DNA from: Symbiodinium natans
Taxonomy: Eukaryota; Sar; Dinophyceae; Suessiales; Symbiodiniaceae
NCBI GenBank assembly: GCA_905221605.1
Contig: CAJNDS010002422.1
Coordinates: forward strand, 183,376-247,375
DNA: 64,000 nucleotides
Direction: 5' to 3'
The stretch's first letter is position 1, and each line of letters opens with the position of its first letter. The notes under the pieces are model-generated. The model made no database searches, was not told the DNA's origin, and saw only the letters and a program-made list of their open reading frames with translations. Below, in pieces: positions 50,968 to 62,759 of this stretch. A program made the translations under genes and the position numbers.

Positions 50968-51499
50968 GGCCCGAAAAAGCCCCAAATCTGGATGTTCAGA
51001 GTCGACCTTTATCGGCGGCCGCGTGTATGCCAGAAGCCACACGTAGCGAACCAGCTACAGAATGGGTAGTTGCATCGTTAGCTCGAAGTGCTGTGACCCG
51101 TAAAGCCAGCGACCCGTTCGAGGATTGCGGTGTTTGCATGTTCTCATAGCCCTCGTGCAGCAGTTGGTCAGCACATGCTTTCATATTTGTGGCTATGCCA
51201 CAGGACACAACTTTTTGTACACAAACGGCATTCTCACACTCCAAGCAACAGCTGCAGCAGATGTCCTGAAAAACAGTATCGCAGTTGATCGTAGTCGAGT
51301 TAAGCATCCACCTCCTCCGGTCCTGCTGAACATGGCCGGGACGGTACAGAAAGAGTTCTGCGGAGGGAAAGAGGGGGACTTGCCCCAAGGAGCTAAAGAT
51401 GAAAGGTTTCCCTTCCTTGTATTTCAATCCACGACGATACATACAAAGGACTTGTTCAACCCTAAACTTGAAGAAGCACGCAGACAGACAGAGACAGAA

Positions 51500-51501
51500 G
51501 A

Positions 51502-51533
<32 letters not shown>

Positions 51534-51545
51534 AGAGAGCGAGCG
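51500..51545. repeat. GA microsatellite (unit 2)
   Basis: Counterpart of the run at 40325-40380, shorter. Confidence 0.9.
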
Positions 51546-52273
51546 ACCTGGCACATTCAGGCCGCAAGCGCGCAGTGGTCGGAATCGCAAGAGGGCACCA
51601 AGGAGCTCAACGTGCAAACTGTGAGCTTCATATAATATGATTCATAGGAGCAACGGTTGTGTGCGTAGATGTGTAACCATCCTTTCCAGGAGTGTGTACG
51701 ACCCTAGGCGCTGCTCTTGGGAGCTGGGCAAGAAAGTCAAAACGTTAGCTCTCTCGGGAATGGGACTTGCTGCCAAAGATGTTTGATTGGCAAGGGGGAA
51801 GCATTATACTGACGGGAACAAGCGCGCCTGAACCCCTGTATTTATAGAAAAACCGCAGCTTCCTGTAGATACATGCATATGGCTTATGACATATGATATG
51901 TGAGCATCAATAATCATCAGGACAACCCACAGTTAAAAGGCCAACCCTCCATCTTTACCTCTCTCTACTTTCTCTCTTTCTATAACTCCCTCTGACTGTC
52001 GTTGCCAGCTTGATCACAGCTAGAGCAAGCACAGTGTGGTGTGTTCTGGTGGGACCATGAGTCAGTCGGCTTGAAGTAGTGAACTGTAGTCTCAGCATTA
52101 TGGCAGTAGCATCTTTCGGAGGAGGTTGATGTATTTGAGTCGTGAGTCGCTACGCGTGCGCGCTGTAAGTATAGCTGAAAAGTGGTGTAAACTCAGATGG
52201 TATAACCTTGCCACATTTCAGGAACGATCCTTGTCACCCCTGTGCATGTTTCTCGATTCTCCGCCTCTGTACC

Positions 52274-52468
52274 ATGGCACCCTCCGCCCTGCGTGGCGGC
52301 CATGGTGGCATACCGGCGTTACCTCTGCCAAGGGCGGCGGCGCCGTCCTCGCGCCCTGTAGTTGCAGCTCAGCTCGGACTGTACGTAGGCACACTGCGAG
52401 GATATTCCGACAAGCTGATCTATTGTCAGAAAAGGCAGCAGTCAGTGTCTTCAGAGACCCCGGTTTAG
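52274..52468 (+). CDS. Possible first exon of the duplicated coiled-coil locus (unit 2)
   Basis: Identical product to the frame at 41161 (MAPSALRGGHGGIPALPLPR...). Full conservation cannot be read as selection, because the surrounding non-coding sequence is equally conserved. Confidence 0.3.
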   Translation: MAPSALRGGHGGIPALPLPRAAAPSSRPVVAAQLGLYVGTLRGYSDKLIYCQKRQQSVSSETPV

Positions 52469-52682
52469 GTTTATCATGCGTGCTTCGGTTTGAGTAGTCC
52501 GTGATATTCTCAAGGCCTCAAGGCATGAGCGATCTTGACGTCTTGTGAGCTGTGATGGCGGGATTGGGCCGATATCGGGCGCCTGAAGGGCGGAGGGTTA
52601 CACTAGCGCAGCTCAGGTCTCGCGAAGCATCAGTCCGAAGCCTGGAATCATCCTGTTGAAAGAGATCCTGCTTTCGGGGTTC

Positions 52683-52958
52683 ATGGTGCTTTTCGCAGCC
52701 TTGCGTAGGCTTGCGTCGCATCGTGTCTCTAGAAGTGCTTTGTCTGAGGTCCAGCCCGCCATCTGTGCGGCCCCGAGATTCCTGGGCCACTTCCTGCGCC
52801 AATTGCTGATCTCCGATGTTGCTTCTGAGGCCTTCCATTTACCTTCGGACGCGCACACCGACGAAGATCCGCGCCGGTGCCGCCCGCCCGAAGATCCGAT
52901 GTCAGATCCGAATGCTTTTGCGCCGCCCCCACCCTCTCTTTCGGGAGCTCTGCCCTGA
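52683..52958 (+). CDS. Hypothetical exon-like frame (unit 2)
   Basis: Identical to 41570-41845, and the same doubts apply about the coding strand. Confidence 0.25.
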   Translation: MVLFAALRRLASHRVSRSALSEVQPAICAAPRFLGHFLRQLLISDVASEAFHLPSDAHTDEDPRRCRPPEDPMSDPNAFAPPPPSLSGALP

Positions 52959-53649
52959 GGTCATCAGATTCCATCAGGCTCCTCCTGCAAGCCCGCCAAT
53001 GCTGCCATCCGTTCCCTCTGCCGCTGCGGTCTGAGTCCTGAACATGTCTGAAACCTGAAGCAGTTGAAGCAGTGCTTCTTTGTGCTTTGGGTTCAGAATA
53101 GTGCAATTTTTGTCACTTACCAGGCAAGCTGTGCTGCTCCAGCCTGCGTGACGCCGCGGCCACGACGAGCAGGGATCCCACTCCGCTCCGGATCCTGTGA
53201 ACTGTTGAGCGGCCGAACATGCGGGCAGATGTGCAGCTAGATGTGCAGCTATCTGGAGCCGGTGAACCCGCATCCCCCTGTTGCATGGCTTATGCTGCCC
53301 AGCCTTTGCTTGTGTTCAGGTCCGCGTCGGGCAAGGCAACGAAGATGCTGTGGCGGCTTGAGAGGGCAGGGGCATGTGAGCGCCAAGCACGGAGCCGCGT
53401 AGGCAAAAGGATGTGGGCTTAGGTTGATGGATTCCAGACGCCAGCGAAAGAGGCATGGCTGCTTCTGTTGTCTTTGATGTCTTCATTTTCGTAGAGCACG
53501 AGTTCGTAGTGGGGTTCGTTTAGCTTCAATCAGTGGCCCCCTGCGAGTTTGCGAGAAACAGCGTCCCGTGACTCCCGAGCCGTCTTTCTCGCCCCTGATA
53601 GCAACGTCCTGGGACTGCAAGGCCACCAAGTCTTCCTTGCCTGCGATGC

Positions 53650-56600
53650 AGAGGAACCGCGAAGCTGAGGTTGGGTGCAAGTGCACTTCCAAAGTGTTTT
53701 ACCTGCCAGCTGATGGAAAGCAGGTCAATGTGGCGCTGCTCCAGCAAGAGCTGGCATCGTTGCAGGCTTGGCATTATTCACTCCAGACTCTGTACTGGGA
53801 CGAAGTAGGGGAGATGTTTCGTCTAGCCAGTGATGAGTAGGCCCTAAAATCCATGCCATCCGAAAGACGCTGGAGCTGGAATCCAAACCAAAGGCCACCA
53901 GCTCGGAACCTCTCCTGGACCTAGGCTTCAAACCCCAACCGCCACAGATCATGCCATCATAAATGCCGCCCTTTGTGCAATTTGGGTACTGGAGCCAAGT
54001 CGATGGCGTAATTCATCCTGCACGTTCTCTCACTCGTGTATGTGTGTGTGTGTCATTCTGTGCACTGACCACGCTCCTCAGGCACAGCACATCAAAGCCT
54101 ATGCAGGAAAGCACTCTTGAGCTCTTCCTTGGGCCGTTCTGGAGGCCAGCTCAGCGCAGGTTGCGCGGGAAAGGGACGAGCTGCTAGCGCGGGGCTCTCA
54201 GATGACTTTAGGATACTTTAGGGATCAGGCTGGGGCGGATGTTCATTTAGTTATACCTGGTTGGCCTGTGAGGTCTGGTCAGCAAGATCAGGCCAGGGAG
54301 TAATACTTGCGCATGCGCTTTTCCAAGAACTTGGCTCTTTTGCAGGCACTGACGTGCCACCTCAAACACCAGCTTGCAGCTTACGCTGACAGAGTATCAT
54401 GTCAAGCAGACGTTCATAGCTCTTTGTTCCGCCCCCCCCTCCCACCACAGGCTGGAAGAGGCGGGCGTTGCGTGTGATGATATGGCGGCTTCGCTTAAGC
54501 AGCGGGATGAGGACATTGTGCAAGTGCACCTGTGCCGCGCTTGCTCTTTCTGGTCAGCCTGCTCTGTTCCCCCAGGAGCTTCAGCTTCTGAAGATCGGAG
54601 CTCAGCATATCCTCGCAGGGCTTGCGGAGAAGCGCAGCGCAGCATGGCATCACCATGATTCTCCACAGGTCGGAGCTGAAAGAGGCACAAACTGCACAGC
54701 AGGTGCCCGGGGCTAGTTTGAGCATTGCAGCAGCTACGGTAGCATCGCGCAGCCACAACTGGCTCCATTGTACTTCTTGTCCTAGCAACCTATGCAGAAG
54801 GTGGCCGAGACAGCCGGAAACGAAGCTGAGGATGGGTGCATGAGTACAGTCTGCGGGCCAGCACTTTTGTAAAGTGCCGGTTGAAACCTGATGGACGGCA
54901 GGCCAGCGTGGCTGAGCTGCAGCAGAAGCTAGCAACTTTGCAGGCGTTGGTGTCCTTTGAGGCGTCTGCTTGCTCTTGAGCTCTTCCTGGGGCTGTGCGG
55001 AGGCCAGCTCAGTGCAGCTGGCGCAGGAGAGGGACGAGTTACTAGCGCGGGAGTCTCAGATGGTGCTAGGCATAGGACGGGGACGGATGTTCATCTGGTT
55101 AGACCTGGCTCGTGAGGTCTGGGCAGCAAGAGCAGGCCAGAGCGTAACACTTGCGCGTGAAAGTTTCTAGCGTTTGGAATATTTCGTTTCGAAGGCGCTA
55201 ACGTGGCAACTCGAACGCCAGCTTGCAGCTTATGCTGACAAAGTATCATGTCATGCGGAAGTTTGTAGCTCTTTGTTGCACCACCCCAGGCTGGAAGAGG
55301 CGGGCGTCGCCTCGAAAGAAATGATTGCTTTGCTTAAACAGCAAAACCAGGACACTGGGTGAAGGAATTCGGGCCGTTGTGAGGGTGAACTCTGCAACTG
55401 CTGTTGCTGTAACTGCTGTTGACATACCGCTGCAAGCTAGGGAGTTTCTCCAGGAGCTTCAGCTTCTGAAGATCGGAGCTCAGCATATCCTCGCAGGGCT
55501 TGCGGAGAAGCGCAGCGCAGCATGGCATCACCATGATTCTTCACAGGTCGGAGCTGAAAGAGGCACAAACTGCACAGCAGGTGCCCGGGGCTAGTTTGGG
55601 CATTGCAGCAGCTACGGTAGCATCGCGCAGCCACAACTGGCTCCACTGTACTTCTTGTCCTAGCAACCTATGCAGAAGGTGGCCGAGACAGCCGGGAACG
55701 AAGCTGAGGATGGGTGCATGAGTACAGTCTGCGGGCCAACACTTTTGTAAAGTGCCGGTTGAAACCTGATGGACGGCAGGCCAGCGTGGCTGAGCTGCAG
55801 CAGAAGCTAGCAACTTTGCAGGCGTTGGTGTCCTTTGAGGCGTCTGCTTGCTCTTGAGCTCTTCCTGGGGCTGTGCGGAGGCCAGTTCAGTGCAGCTGGC
55901 GCAGGAGAGGGACGAGTTACTAGCGCGGGAGTCTCAGATGGTGCTAGGCATAGGACGGGGACGGATGTTCATCTGGTTAGACCTGGCTCGTGAGGTCTGG
56001 GCAGCAAGAGCAGGCCAGAGCGTAACACTTGCGCGTGAAAGTTTCTAGCGTTTGGAATATTTCGTTTCGAAGGCGCTAACGTGGCAACTCGAACGCCAGC
56101 TTGCAGCTTATGCTGACAAAGTATCATGTCATGCGGAAGTTTGTAGCTCTTTGTTGCACCACCCCAGGCTGGAAGAGGCGGGCGTCGCCTCGAAAGAAAT
56201 GATTGCTTTGCTTAAACAGCAAAACCAGGACACTGGGTGAAGGAATTCGGGCCGTTGTGAGGGTGAACTCTGCAACTGCTGTTGCTGTAACTGCTGTTGA
56301 CATACCGCTGCAAGCTAGGGAGTTTCTCCAGGAGCTTCAGCTTCTGAAGATCGGAGCTCAGCATATCCTCGCAGGGCTTGCGGAGAAGCGCAGCGCAGCG
56401 TGGCATCACCATGCTTCTTCACAGGTCGGAGCTGAAAGAGGCACAAACTGCACGACAGGTGCCCGGGGCTAGCTTGGGCATTGCAGTAGCTACGGCAGCA
56501 TCGCGCAGCCACAACTGGCTCCATTGTACTTCTTGTCCTAGCAACCTATGCAGAAGGTGGCCGAGACAACCGGGAACGAAGCTGAGGATGGGTGCATGAG

Positions 56601-58765
56601 TACAGTCTGCGGGCCAGCACTTTTGTAAAGTGCCGGTTGAAACCTGATGGACGGCAGGTCAGCGTGGCTGAGCTGCAGCAGAAGCTGGCAACTTTGCAGG
56701 CGTTGGTGTCCTTCGAGGCGCCTGCTTGCTCTTGAGCTCTTCCTGGGGCTGTGCGGAGGCCAGCTCAGTGCAGCTGGCGCAGGAGAGGGACGAGCTGCTA
56801 GCGCGGGAGTCTCAGATGGTGCTAGGCATAGGACGGGGACGGACGTTCATCTGGTTCTACCTGGCTCGTAAGGTCTGGGCAGCAAGAGCAGGCCAGAGCG
56901 TAACACTTGCGCGGACTTGCGCGTGAAAGTTCCTAGCGTTTGGAATATTTCGTTTCGAAGGCGCTAACGTGGCAACTCGAACGCCAGCTTGCAGCTTATG
57001 CTGACAAAGTATCATGTCATGCGGAAGTTTGTAGCTCTTTGTTGCACCACCCCAGGCTGGAAGAGGCGGGCGTCGCCTCGAAAGAAATGATTGCTTTGCT
57101 TAAACAGCAAAACCAGGACACTGGGTGAAGGAATTCGGGCCGTTGTAAGGGTGAACTCTGCAACTGCTGGTGCTGTAAATGCTGTTGACATACCGCTGCA
57201 AGCTAGGGAGTTTCTCCAGGAGCTTCAGCTTTTGAAGATCGGAGCTCAGCATATCCTCGCAGGGCTTGCGGAGAAGCGCAGCGCAGCATGGCATCACCAT
57301 GATTCTTCACAGGTCGGAGCTGAAAGAGGCACAAACTGCACAGCAGGTGCCCGGGGCTAGTTTGGGCATTGCAGCAGCTACGGTAGCATCGCGCAGCCAC
57401 AACTGGCTCCACTGTACTTCTTGTCCTAGCAACCTATGCAGAAGGTGGCCGAGACAGCCGGGAACGAAGCTGAGGATGGGTGCATGAGTACAGTCTGCGG
57501 GCCAGCACTTTTGTAAAGTGCCGGTTGAAACCTGATGGACGGCAGGCCAGCGTGGCTGAGCTGCAGCAGAAGCTAGCAACTTTGCAGGCGTTGGTGTCCT
57601 TCGAGGCGCCTGCTTGCTCTTGAGCTCTTCCTGGGGCTGTGCGGAGGCCAGCTCAGTGCAGCTGGCGCAGGAGAGGGACGAGTTACTAGCGCGGGAGTCT
57701 CAGATGGTGCTAGGCATAGGACGGGGACGGATGTTCATCTGGTTCTACCTGGCTCGTGAGGTCTGGGCAGCAAGAGCAGGCCAGAGCGTAACACTTGCGC
57801 GTGAAAGTTTCTAGCGTTTGGAATATTTCGTTTCGAAGGCGCTAACGTGGCAACTCAAACGCCAGCTTGCAGCTTATGCTGGCAAAGTAGCATTGCGGAA
57901 GTAGTGCTAGTTAGGCAGCTTTTTGTCGCGACTCCCAGGTTGGAAGAGGCAGGCGTTGCCTCGAAAGACATGGTGGCGTGTCTTGAGAAGCGTGACGAGG
58001 ACGATGGAATTCGGGGGTTGTTCAGGTGAACTCTGCTGTTGGTGCTGTAGTTGATGTGGCGGAGCAAGGTCAGGACTATTTTACGACGTGTGGATGTGCC
58101 ACGCTTCTCCATAAGCAAAGCATGCAGCGACACATGCCGAATATGCAGCAAAATTCCGGACATACTCCAGGCTGATAGAAAAGTAGTAAAGACCGTAGCC
58201 AGGAGTATGTTCGATACGCCTGGAAATACCCTTGTACGAAATGTTGATATGCCACACACTGGGCAAGTGAGAAAAAGCGCCTCTGCTGCTCTTTCTGATC
58301 AGCCTGCTCTGTTTCTCCAGGAGCTTCGGATTCTGAAGATCGGAGCTCAGCATATCCTCTCAGGGCTTGCGGACAAGCGCAGTGCAGCGTGGCATCACCA
58401 TGATTCTCCACAGGTCGGAGCTGAAAGAGGCACAAACTGCACGGCAGGTGCCCGGTGCTTGTTTTGGCGCCGTAGCATCACGCGGCCACAGCTGGGTGGC
58501 GTCGTCCCTCTTGTCCTTTTGCAAACCGTGCGGAAGGTGGCCGAGACGGCTCTGCGTGCGGCAGAGCTGGAGAGAAAGGAAGCTGAGGACGGGCATGTTA
58601 GCGCAGTCGTCTCCGACCCAGCACTTGTACTAGTTGAAATCTGACTTGAGACAGGCCAGCGTGGGTCAGTTGCAGCAGAAGTTTGTCCCTGATCTTGATA
58701 TCTCTTTTGCTGGTTGTTCGGGAGGCCAGCCCAGCGCAAGTGGCGCAGGAGAGGGACGAGCTGCG
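53650..58765 (+). CDS. Multi-exon coiled-coil gene with tandem exon cassettes (unit 2)
   Basis: Second copy of the split coiled-coil locus. It has the same A, B and C exon types: VNVALLQQELASLQ near 53724, ASVAELQQKLATLQ in the internal cassettes, ASSVQLAQERDELLAR-type B exons and ALTWQLERQLAAYADK-type C exons. Unit-specific substitutions are spread over all internal cassettes, for example GAGTTACTAGCGCGG and Gln to Glu in type A. The final type A exon is damaged: a 36-bp deletion joins CAGCAGAAG to TTTGTCCCT and removes the end of the exon and its GC donor. This unit may therefore be spliced differently or be partly non-functional. Confidence 0.48.
54110..58080 (+). repeat. 878-bp tandem cassettes, unit 2
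   Basis: Five cassettes anchored on the GCTGGAAGAGGCGGGCGT-type string at about 54450, 55288, 56166, 57056 and 57943. The fourth carries a 10-bp ACTTGCGCGG duplication (56913 region). The boundary cassettes are diverged in the same way as in unit 1, so the array existed before the 11-kb duplication. Confidence 0.9.
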
Positions 58766-59233
58766 AGTGCGGAAGCCTCAAAATTGTCGCTGCCGACCAA
58801 AATTTTCATTGCTGCATTAGATTGGGTTCAGGTCCGAATCCCCGGCGTCGTCAGGGCAATCTCCCGCAGCCATGCTGCCGACCCTGCTGCTGAGACCTCA
58901 GTCAGGCCGCGAGGCAAACGGTTCAGGATGTGGAATTTGAACTGTCGAGAGAGGATTCCCCTGCTCTCCCCCGAGGTTGCATGCTTCCTTGCTGGTTTTC
59001 TTATATCTTCTTTTCCTTTTGCTTCCTTGTGAGGTACTTGTGATTCCTCTAGTCAAGTTGTGCCACCGGCACGGATAAGATGCACGCATGGAAGCATTCG
59101 CGTTCGTAGTCCTCGGCACTGCCATGCTCTGCCCTCCAGTTTCTGAAGGATCCGGCTTTGCCTTGAAGGTTGCGATCGTAAACCAGAAACCTCAAGCCCA
59201 CCTTCCCTGGCCCTTGACTCCGGCCTGCGAAAC

Positions 59234-60125
59234 TTGATTCAAGGACTGGGTCGCCTGGGGATGAGCAGTGTCGCCGGCCGCGTGGACCTCATGATACCTC
59301 CAGATGCTGGGCTACTCGTGTATCCAGTGGCGTTTCCACTTCAGGTCCCAGGTGCTGAAGGACTGCGGCCAGCGCGGCCGCCTCTTCCGCGAGATACCCA
59401 AACCAGAGGCCAGAGTGCCATTTCATCGAAAGTTCCGTGGTTGCTGCGTGCAACTTGGGCGCGGGTGCCAGGCTGGTGCTGATGGCCCCAAGAGTTTGTG
59501 GCCTGAGGTCGGAGATAGGGCAGATAGGGCTCATAATAGGAGATGTGCCTCGTCGAAGGTTATCGCTTGCGGTGTCTGCGGTGGCGCTTGCTAGGCGACC
59601 GGATGCGAAGGCTACGGCCTGAGCTCCGAGGCGCGGGCTGAGCTCCGGGCCAGCAACCGCCAGGCGAGTATGGAACCCTTTGGAATGCAGGTCCTGCGTC
59701 TGTGGCTTGAATCGTGGACTCTGGCACAGGCCGAGGAAAATGCTCGGCAAAGCAGAGGGCTGGCAGAGGCAAGTGGGTGCCAACAAGATGTGTGTTGCAG
59801 CTTGCAATGCGCAAACGGGAGCACTTTGGCAGCGAACTATCCTTGGGCAAGGAGCTCCTGACCCTGTACCGCCAGCAGTTCAATCGCGACCCAAAGACCG
59901 CAGCCGCCTGGCGCAATTTTCGAATTCGGGGGGGCCGCGTGGCTAGAGGAATCAGGTTCCAGTCGCTCCATGGCACACGCACCACATGTGTTACATCTGG
60001 TATCATCTGGTACATCTGCCACCTTTTACAGGACCACCTGGTGAACTTCGCGCGGGGCCTCCAGCGCAAGCTGCCATACCGAGCGGCTGCGCAGCTTCTG
60101 GCCCGGTCGCCAGCGAAGGTTTGAA
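59234..60125 (+). CDS. Downstream exon-like segments (unit 2)
   Basis: Counterpart of 48159-49090. The 87-nt exon-like segment is at 60032-60118 (DHLVNFARGLQ...ARSPAK), again between ACAG|G and AAG|GT. Here 43 bp found in unit 1 are missing, so ATGCAG joins directly to a frame reading VLRLWLESWTLAQAEENARQ (59691-59787), which makes a longer clean coiled-coil-like segment. Confidence 0.35.
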
Positions 60126-60427
60126 AAAGCGCGTCGGCCCATTACCCACATCCCTGTACCCAGCACTCCCACTGCTCTCAGTGCTCTGAGTCCCGCCCCA
60201 CGCTTCCCACCGTTTGCACTAGTACTCAGTATGTGAAAGCCGCGGGGAAGCGTAAGAGCCGTGATGTACAAGCCCCACAATCGGAATTCATTTCGGGATT
60301 GCCCAACCGTGCCAATAGTTAGTTGTATGAACGCGGACATCTTGGTGTGCATTCCCAATGCTTCCCGCCACAATGCTTCCATTGCACGTAGGCGGCTCTT
60401 CTCATCCTGTCGTCGTAGTGGACATAT

Positions 60428-60540
60428 CAAAAAAAGGTTTTTTGACAGATTCCCCCTCCCCTCTCCCCCCCCCGCGGGGTGCCTGAATTCCTGTGATCCC
60501 ACACTACCCTCCTCTGGGCCCCCCTCTTCCCCGGAGTCTC
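60428..60540. repeat. Homopolymer-rich segment (unit 2)
   Basis: A, T and C runs matching 49380-49455 but with different run lengths and an added C/T-rich piece at about 60506-60530. Confidence 0.75.
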
Positions 60541-61193
60541 GGCCATGCGTAAACAGAATCTACGGAAATCCGAAGCATCAACAACCAACAGAAATCGAAC
60601 TGTGCCTTTTCCTTTTTAAACAAAAGGACAGGACTCAGGCAATGCTGCAGACAAACAAGAACAGGAACAAAAACGCGGAGGCCGCACAGCGTTGTGTTAT
60701 GCATGCTGAAGAGCCTGGACCCATGGACACGTGCCATCACGTGCCCGCTTTGTTGCAACATCATCTTGACGCAAGCTTTCAAGGTCCACCTCGTTACAGC
60801 AAACTTTGGAATACATTTTACCGTCCCGCCCTTCAGCCCTGCCTTGCTTTTGGATAGCACGCCACACCGGGCTTTGCAAACCTCCAGATGTTCTGAGGGC
60901 ACCGTTACATCGCTTTGTTATGTTGCTATGTTAGGATGTAGGGTTGTCCGGTTTGGGTTTGATGGGGTTGTGGATTCATGGACGTCAAATCTTGGGCTTC
61001 GACGTCTTTCAAAATTTTTCAATGTCCAAGGCTGTGGGAGTTGCGCAGAAGCCTTTGTACCATTCGTCCGCCGGCTGTTCAGACGTGAGATTCAGCAACG
61101 AGACAGCATGGCATGAGATTGATGAGTCGCAACTCATCTCAAATCAACATTGGCAAACACACCACAGCGCAAAAGCAAAGGATCAAAAGAGCA

Positions 61194-61736
61194 ATGGCGT
61201 ACTGGGGCCCAAAAGTTCTCTACTTTGGAGCTGCTCTGTGGTGGTGCTTTGTGCCAATGTACATGTTCGCATACGACATGGTGAAGCTGATGGGACAAGA
61301 CAATCCTACCGGCTTGGAGGTGTTGCTCATCAAAGCCTTGGCTATGTACTGTCTGTTCTTGGGAGTCGGCTGTTTTTTGGCAGCCAGAAGCGGTAGCTTC
61401 ATCGCATACACGGTGTCCTTGTGGACAATGCTGGGGATCTGCACGTACTTCGCCTGCGTATTCTACCCCTTCGACGTCCGTCTCGCCAACAGTCCCTACT
61501 TCGGGACACCTGCCTACTTCGTCATTTGGTTTTCATGGATCCTGAGCGTGTTGCTTGTTGTGGCAGCCCTTGTTCACGACTATCGCTTACCGACGAAAGA
61601 AAAGTTCTTTCCGTGCATCAGTGGCACACGCGACTGTGATACTCTGCAGTTGCCCAAGGCCCGAAAAAGCCCCAAATCTGGATGTTTAGAGTCGACCTTT
61701 ATCGGCGGCCGTGTGTATGCCAGCAGCCACACGTAG
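61194..61736 (+). CDS. Small four-helix membrane protein (unit 2), altered C-terminus
   Basis: 180 codons from MAYWGPKVLYFG. The four hydrophobic spans and loops match the unit 1 copy with only a few changes. After GTRDCDTLQ the two copies part: unit 1 stops within four codons, while this one reads on through LPKARKSPKSGCLESTFIGG and ends VYASSHT because about 312 bp containing the old stop are missing. The extension is basic and not recognised. An open frame also continues 27 codons upstream of the chosen ATG (to 61113), created by a 24-bp difference, but the ATG conserved in both copies is preferred. Confidence 0.72.
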   Translation: MAYWGPKVLYFGAALWWCFVPMYMFAYDMVKLMGQDNPTGLEVLLIKALAMYCLFLGVGCFLAARSGSFIAYTVSLWTMLGICTYFACVFYPFDVRLANSPYFGTPAYFVIWFSWILSVLLVVAALVHDYRLPTKEKFFPCISGTRDCDTLQLPKARKSPKSGCLESTFIGGRVYASSHT

Positions 61737-62089
61737 CGAACCAGCTACAGAATGGGTAGTTGCATCGTTAGCTCGAAGTGCTGTGACCCGTAAAGCCAGC
61801 GACCCGTTCGAGGATTGCGGTGTTTGCATGTTCTCATAGCCCTCGTGCAGCAGTTGGTCAGCACATGCTTTCATATTTGTGGCTATGCCACAGGACACAA
61901 CTTTTTGTACACAAACGGCATTCTCACACTCCAAGCAACAGCTGCAGCAGACGTCCTGAAACACAGTATCGCAGTTGATCGTAGTCGAGCTTATGCCGTT
62001 GACATGGGGTCTGGAACCTCAGTTGTTGCGGCCGCTCTGATGTGCTTCGCCTTGCTTCGTTTCGCTTTGCTTTGCTGAGCGGCCAAAAT

Positions 62090-62510
62090 TCCACAAGGTA
62101 CCTTCGAAGTTTGTCACCATGTAGCTTTGCCCTGACAGACATCAAGGCCGTCTATCGGGAAGAAGACATCGCCCCCCCAATGTAGATTCACTGTCGCCAC
62201 ATGGGTTGCCACATGGGTCCAGTGTAGTATATGAACAGGTGCAGCAGCCCAACAAGAACAGCATTCCCGTGGACATCACAGTTCTCATCAAGAAGGCCAT
62301 CCTCTGGAGTTGTCCATGCTGGCGGGATGGAGTCTGCAGCCCATAGTCAAGTTCGCATCCAGAAAAGCCGTCCCTGATGTCATCACAGATCGTCCGAGCA
62401 TGTGCGTTGACGCCCAACAGTTTCACGATTCGGTGGTGGTTGATGTTCTGGTCGGCTATTCTGCGGGGCATCCTCGAACTGGCTTTCCTCGGTGTTTGCA
62501 GCGAGCTCAC
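62090..62510 (+). pseudogene. Broken coding-like stretch beyond the duplication
   Basis: Protein-like peptides appear on the plus strand in three successive frames: SFALTDIKAVYREEDIAPP (about 62122-62180), SSVVYEQVQQPNKNSIPVDI and TVLIKKAIL (about 62218-62305), then LAGWSLQPIVKFASRKAVPD and VITDRPSMCVDAQQFHDSVV (about 62318-62440). Frame changes near 62180 and 62303 could be introns or frameshifts. No family is recognised. It starts about 100 bp after the right edge of unit 2. Confidence 0.35.
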
Positions 62511-62759
62511 ACGGTTATGTGTTTAGGTCTGTCTAGGGTTTTTGTAGCTGCTTCATGGATGATTTGAGTAGCTGCAGGGTTTCAGGAAATTTAAACCCTG
62601 GACTCATCATGGTGTTGCTCCTCACGTCACGTCCCCACGCACCAACATCTGCGTCAATCGCGAGTTTGTCACTTCCTTGCGACGCATTCTTATGTCACAG
62701 TGAGTTGCCCTGTAGCTGGCGTACTCTCGGGGATCTCCAGCATCTAGGGCCTTTTAAAA
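62511..62759. other. No feature seen
   Basis: Unique sequence leading into the terminal repeat-rich region; nothing supportable. Confidence 0.4.

Larger units (their letters stand above)
40131..51299 (+). repeat. 11-kb direct tandem duplication, unit 1
   Basis: It starts at TTAAGCATCCACC and is repeated from 51300. Most of the sequence is nearly identical to unit 2 with local indels. It contains a GA microsatellite, exon-like segments, the coiled-coil cassette array (42.6-47.7 kb), further exon-like segments and a small membrane protein gene. AGTTGATC lies some 20 bp before both the left edge and the internal junction, so microhomology may have mediated the duplication. Confidence 0.93.
51300..61989 (+). 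repeat. 11-kb direct tandem duplication, unit 2
   Basis: About 10.7 kb. It shares the order of features with unit 1 and ends at GTAGTCGAG (61989), the same string that ends unit 1 at 51299. It differs by several indels: about 56 bp missing near 51708, 36 bp near 58681, 43 bp near 59690, about 24 bp near 61168 and about 312 bp near 61651. Confidence 0.93.
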
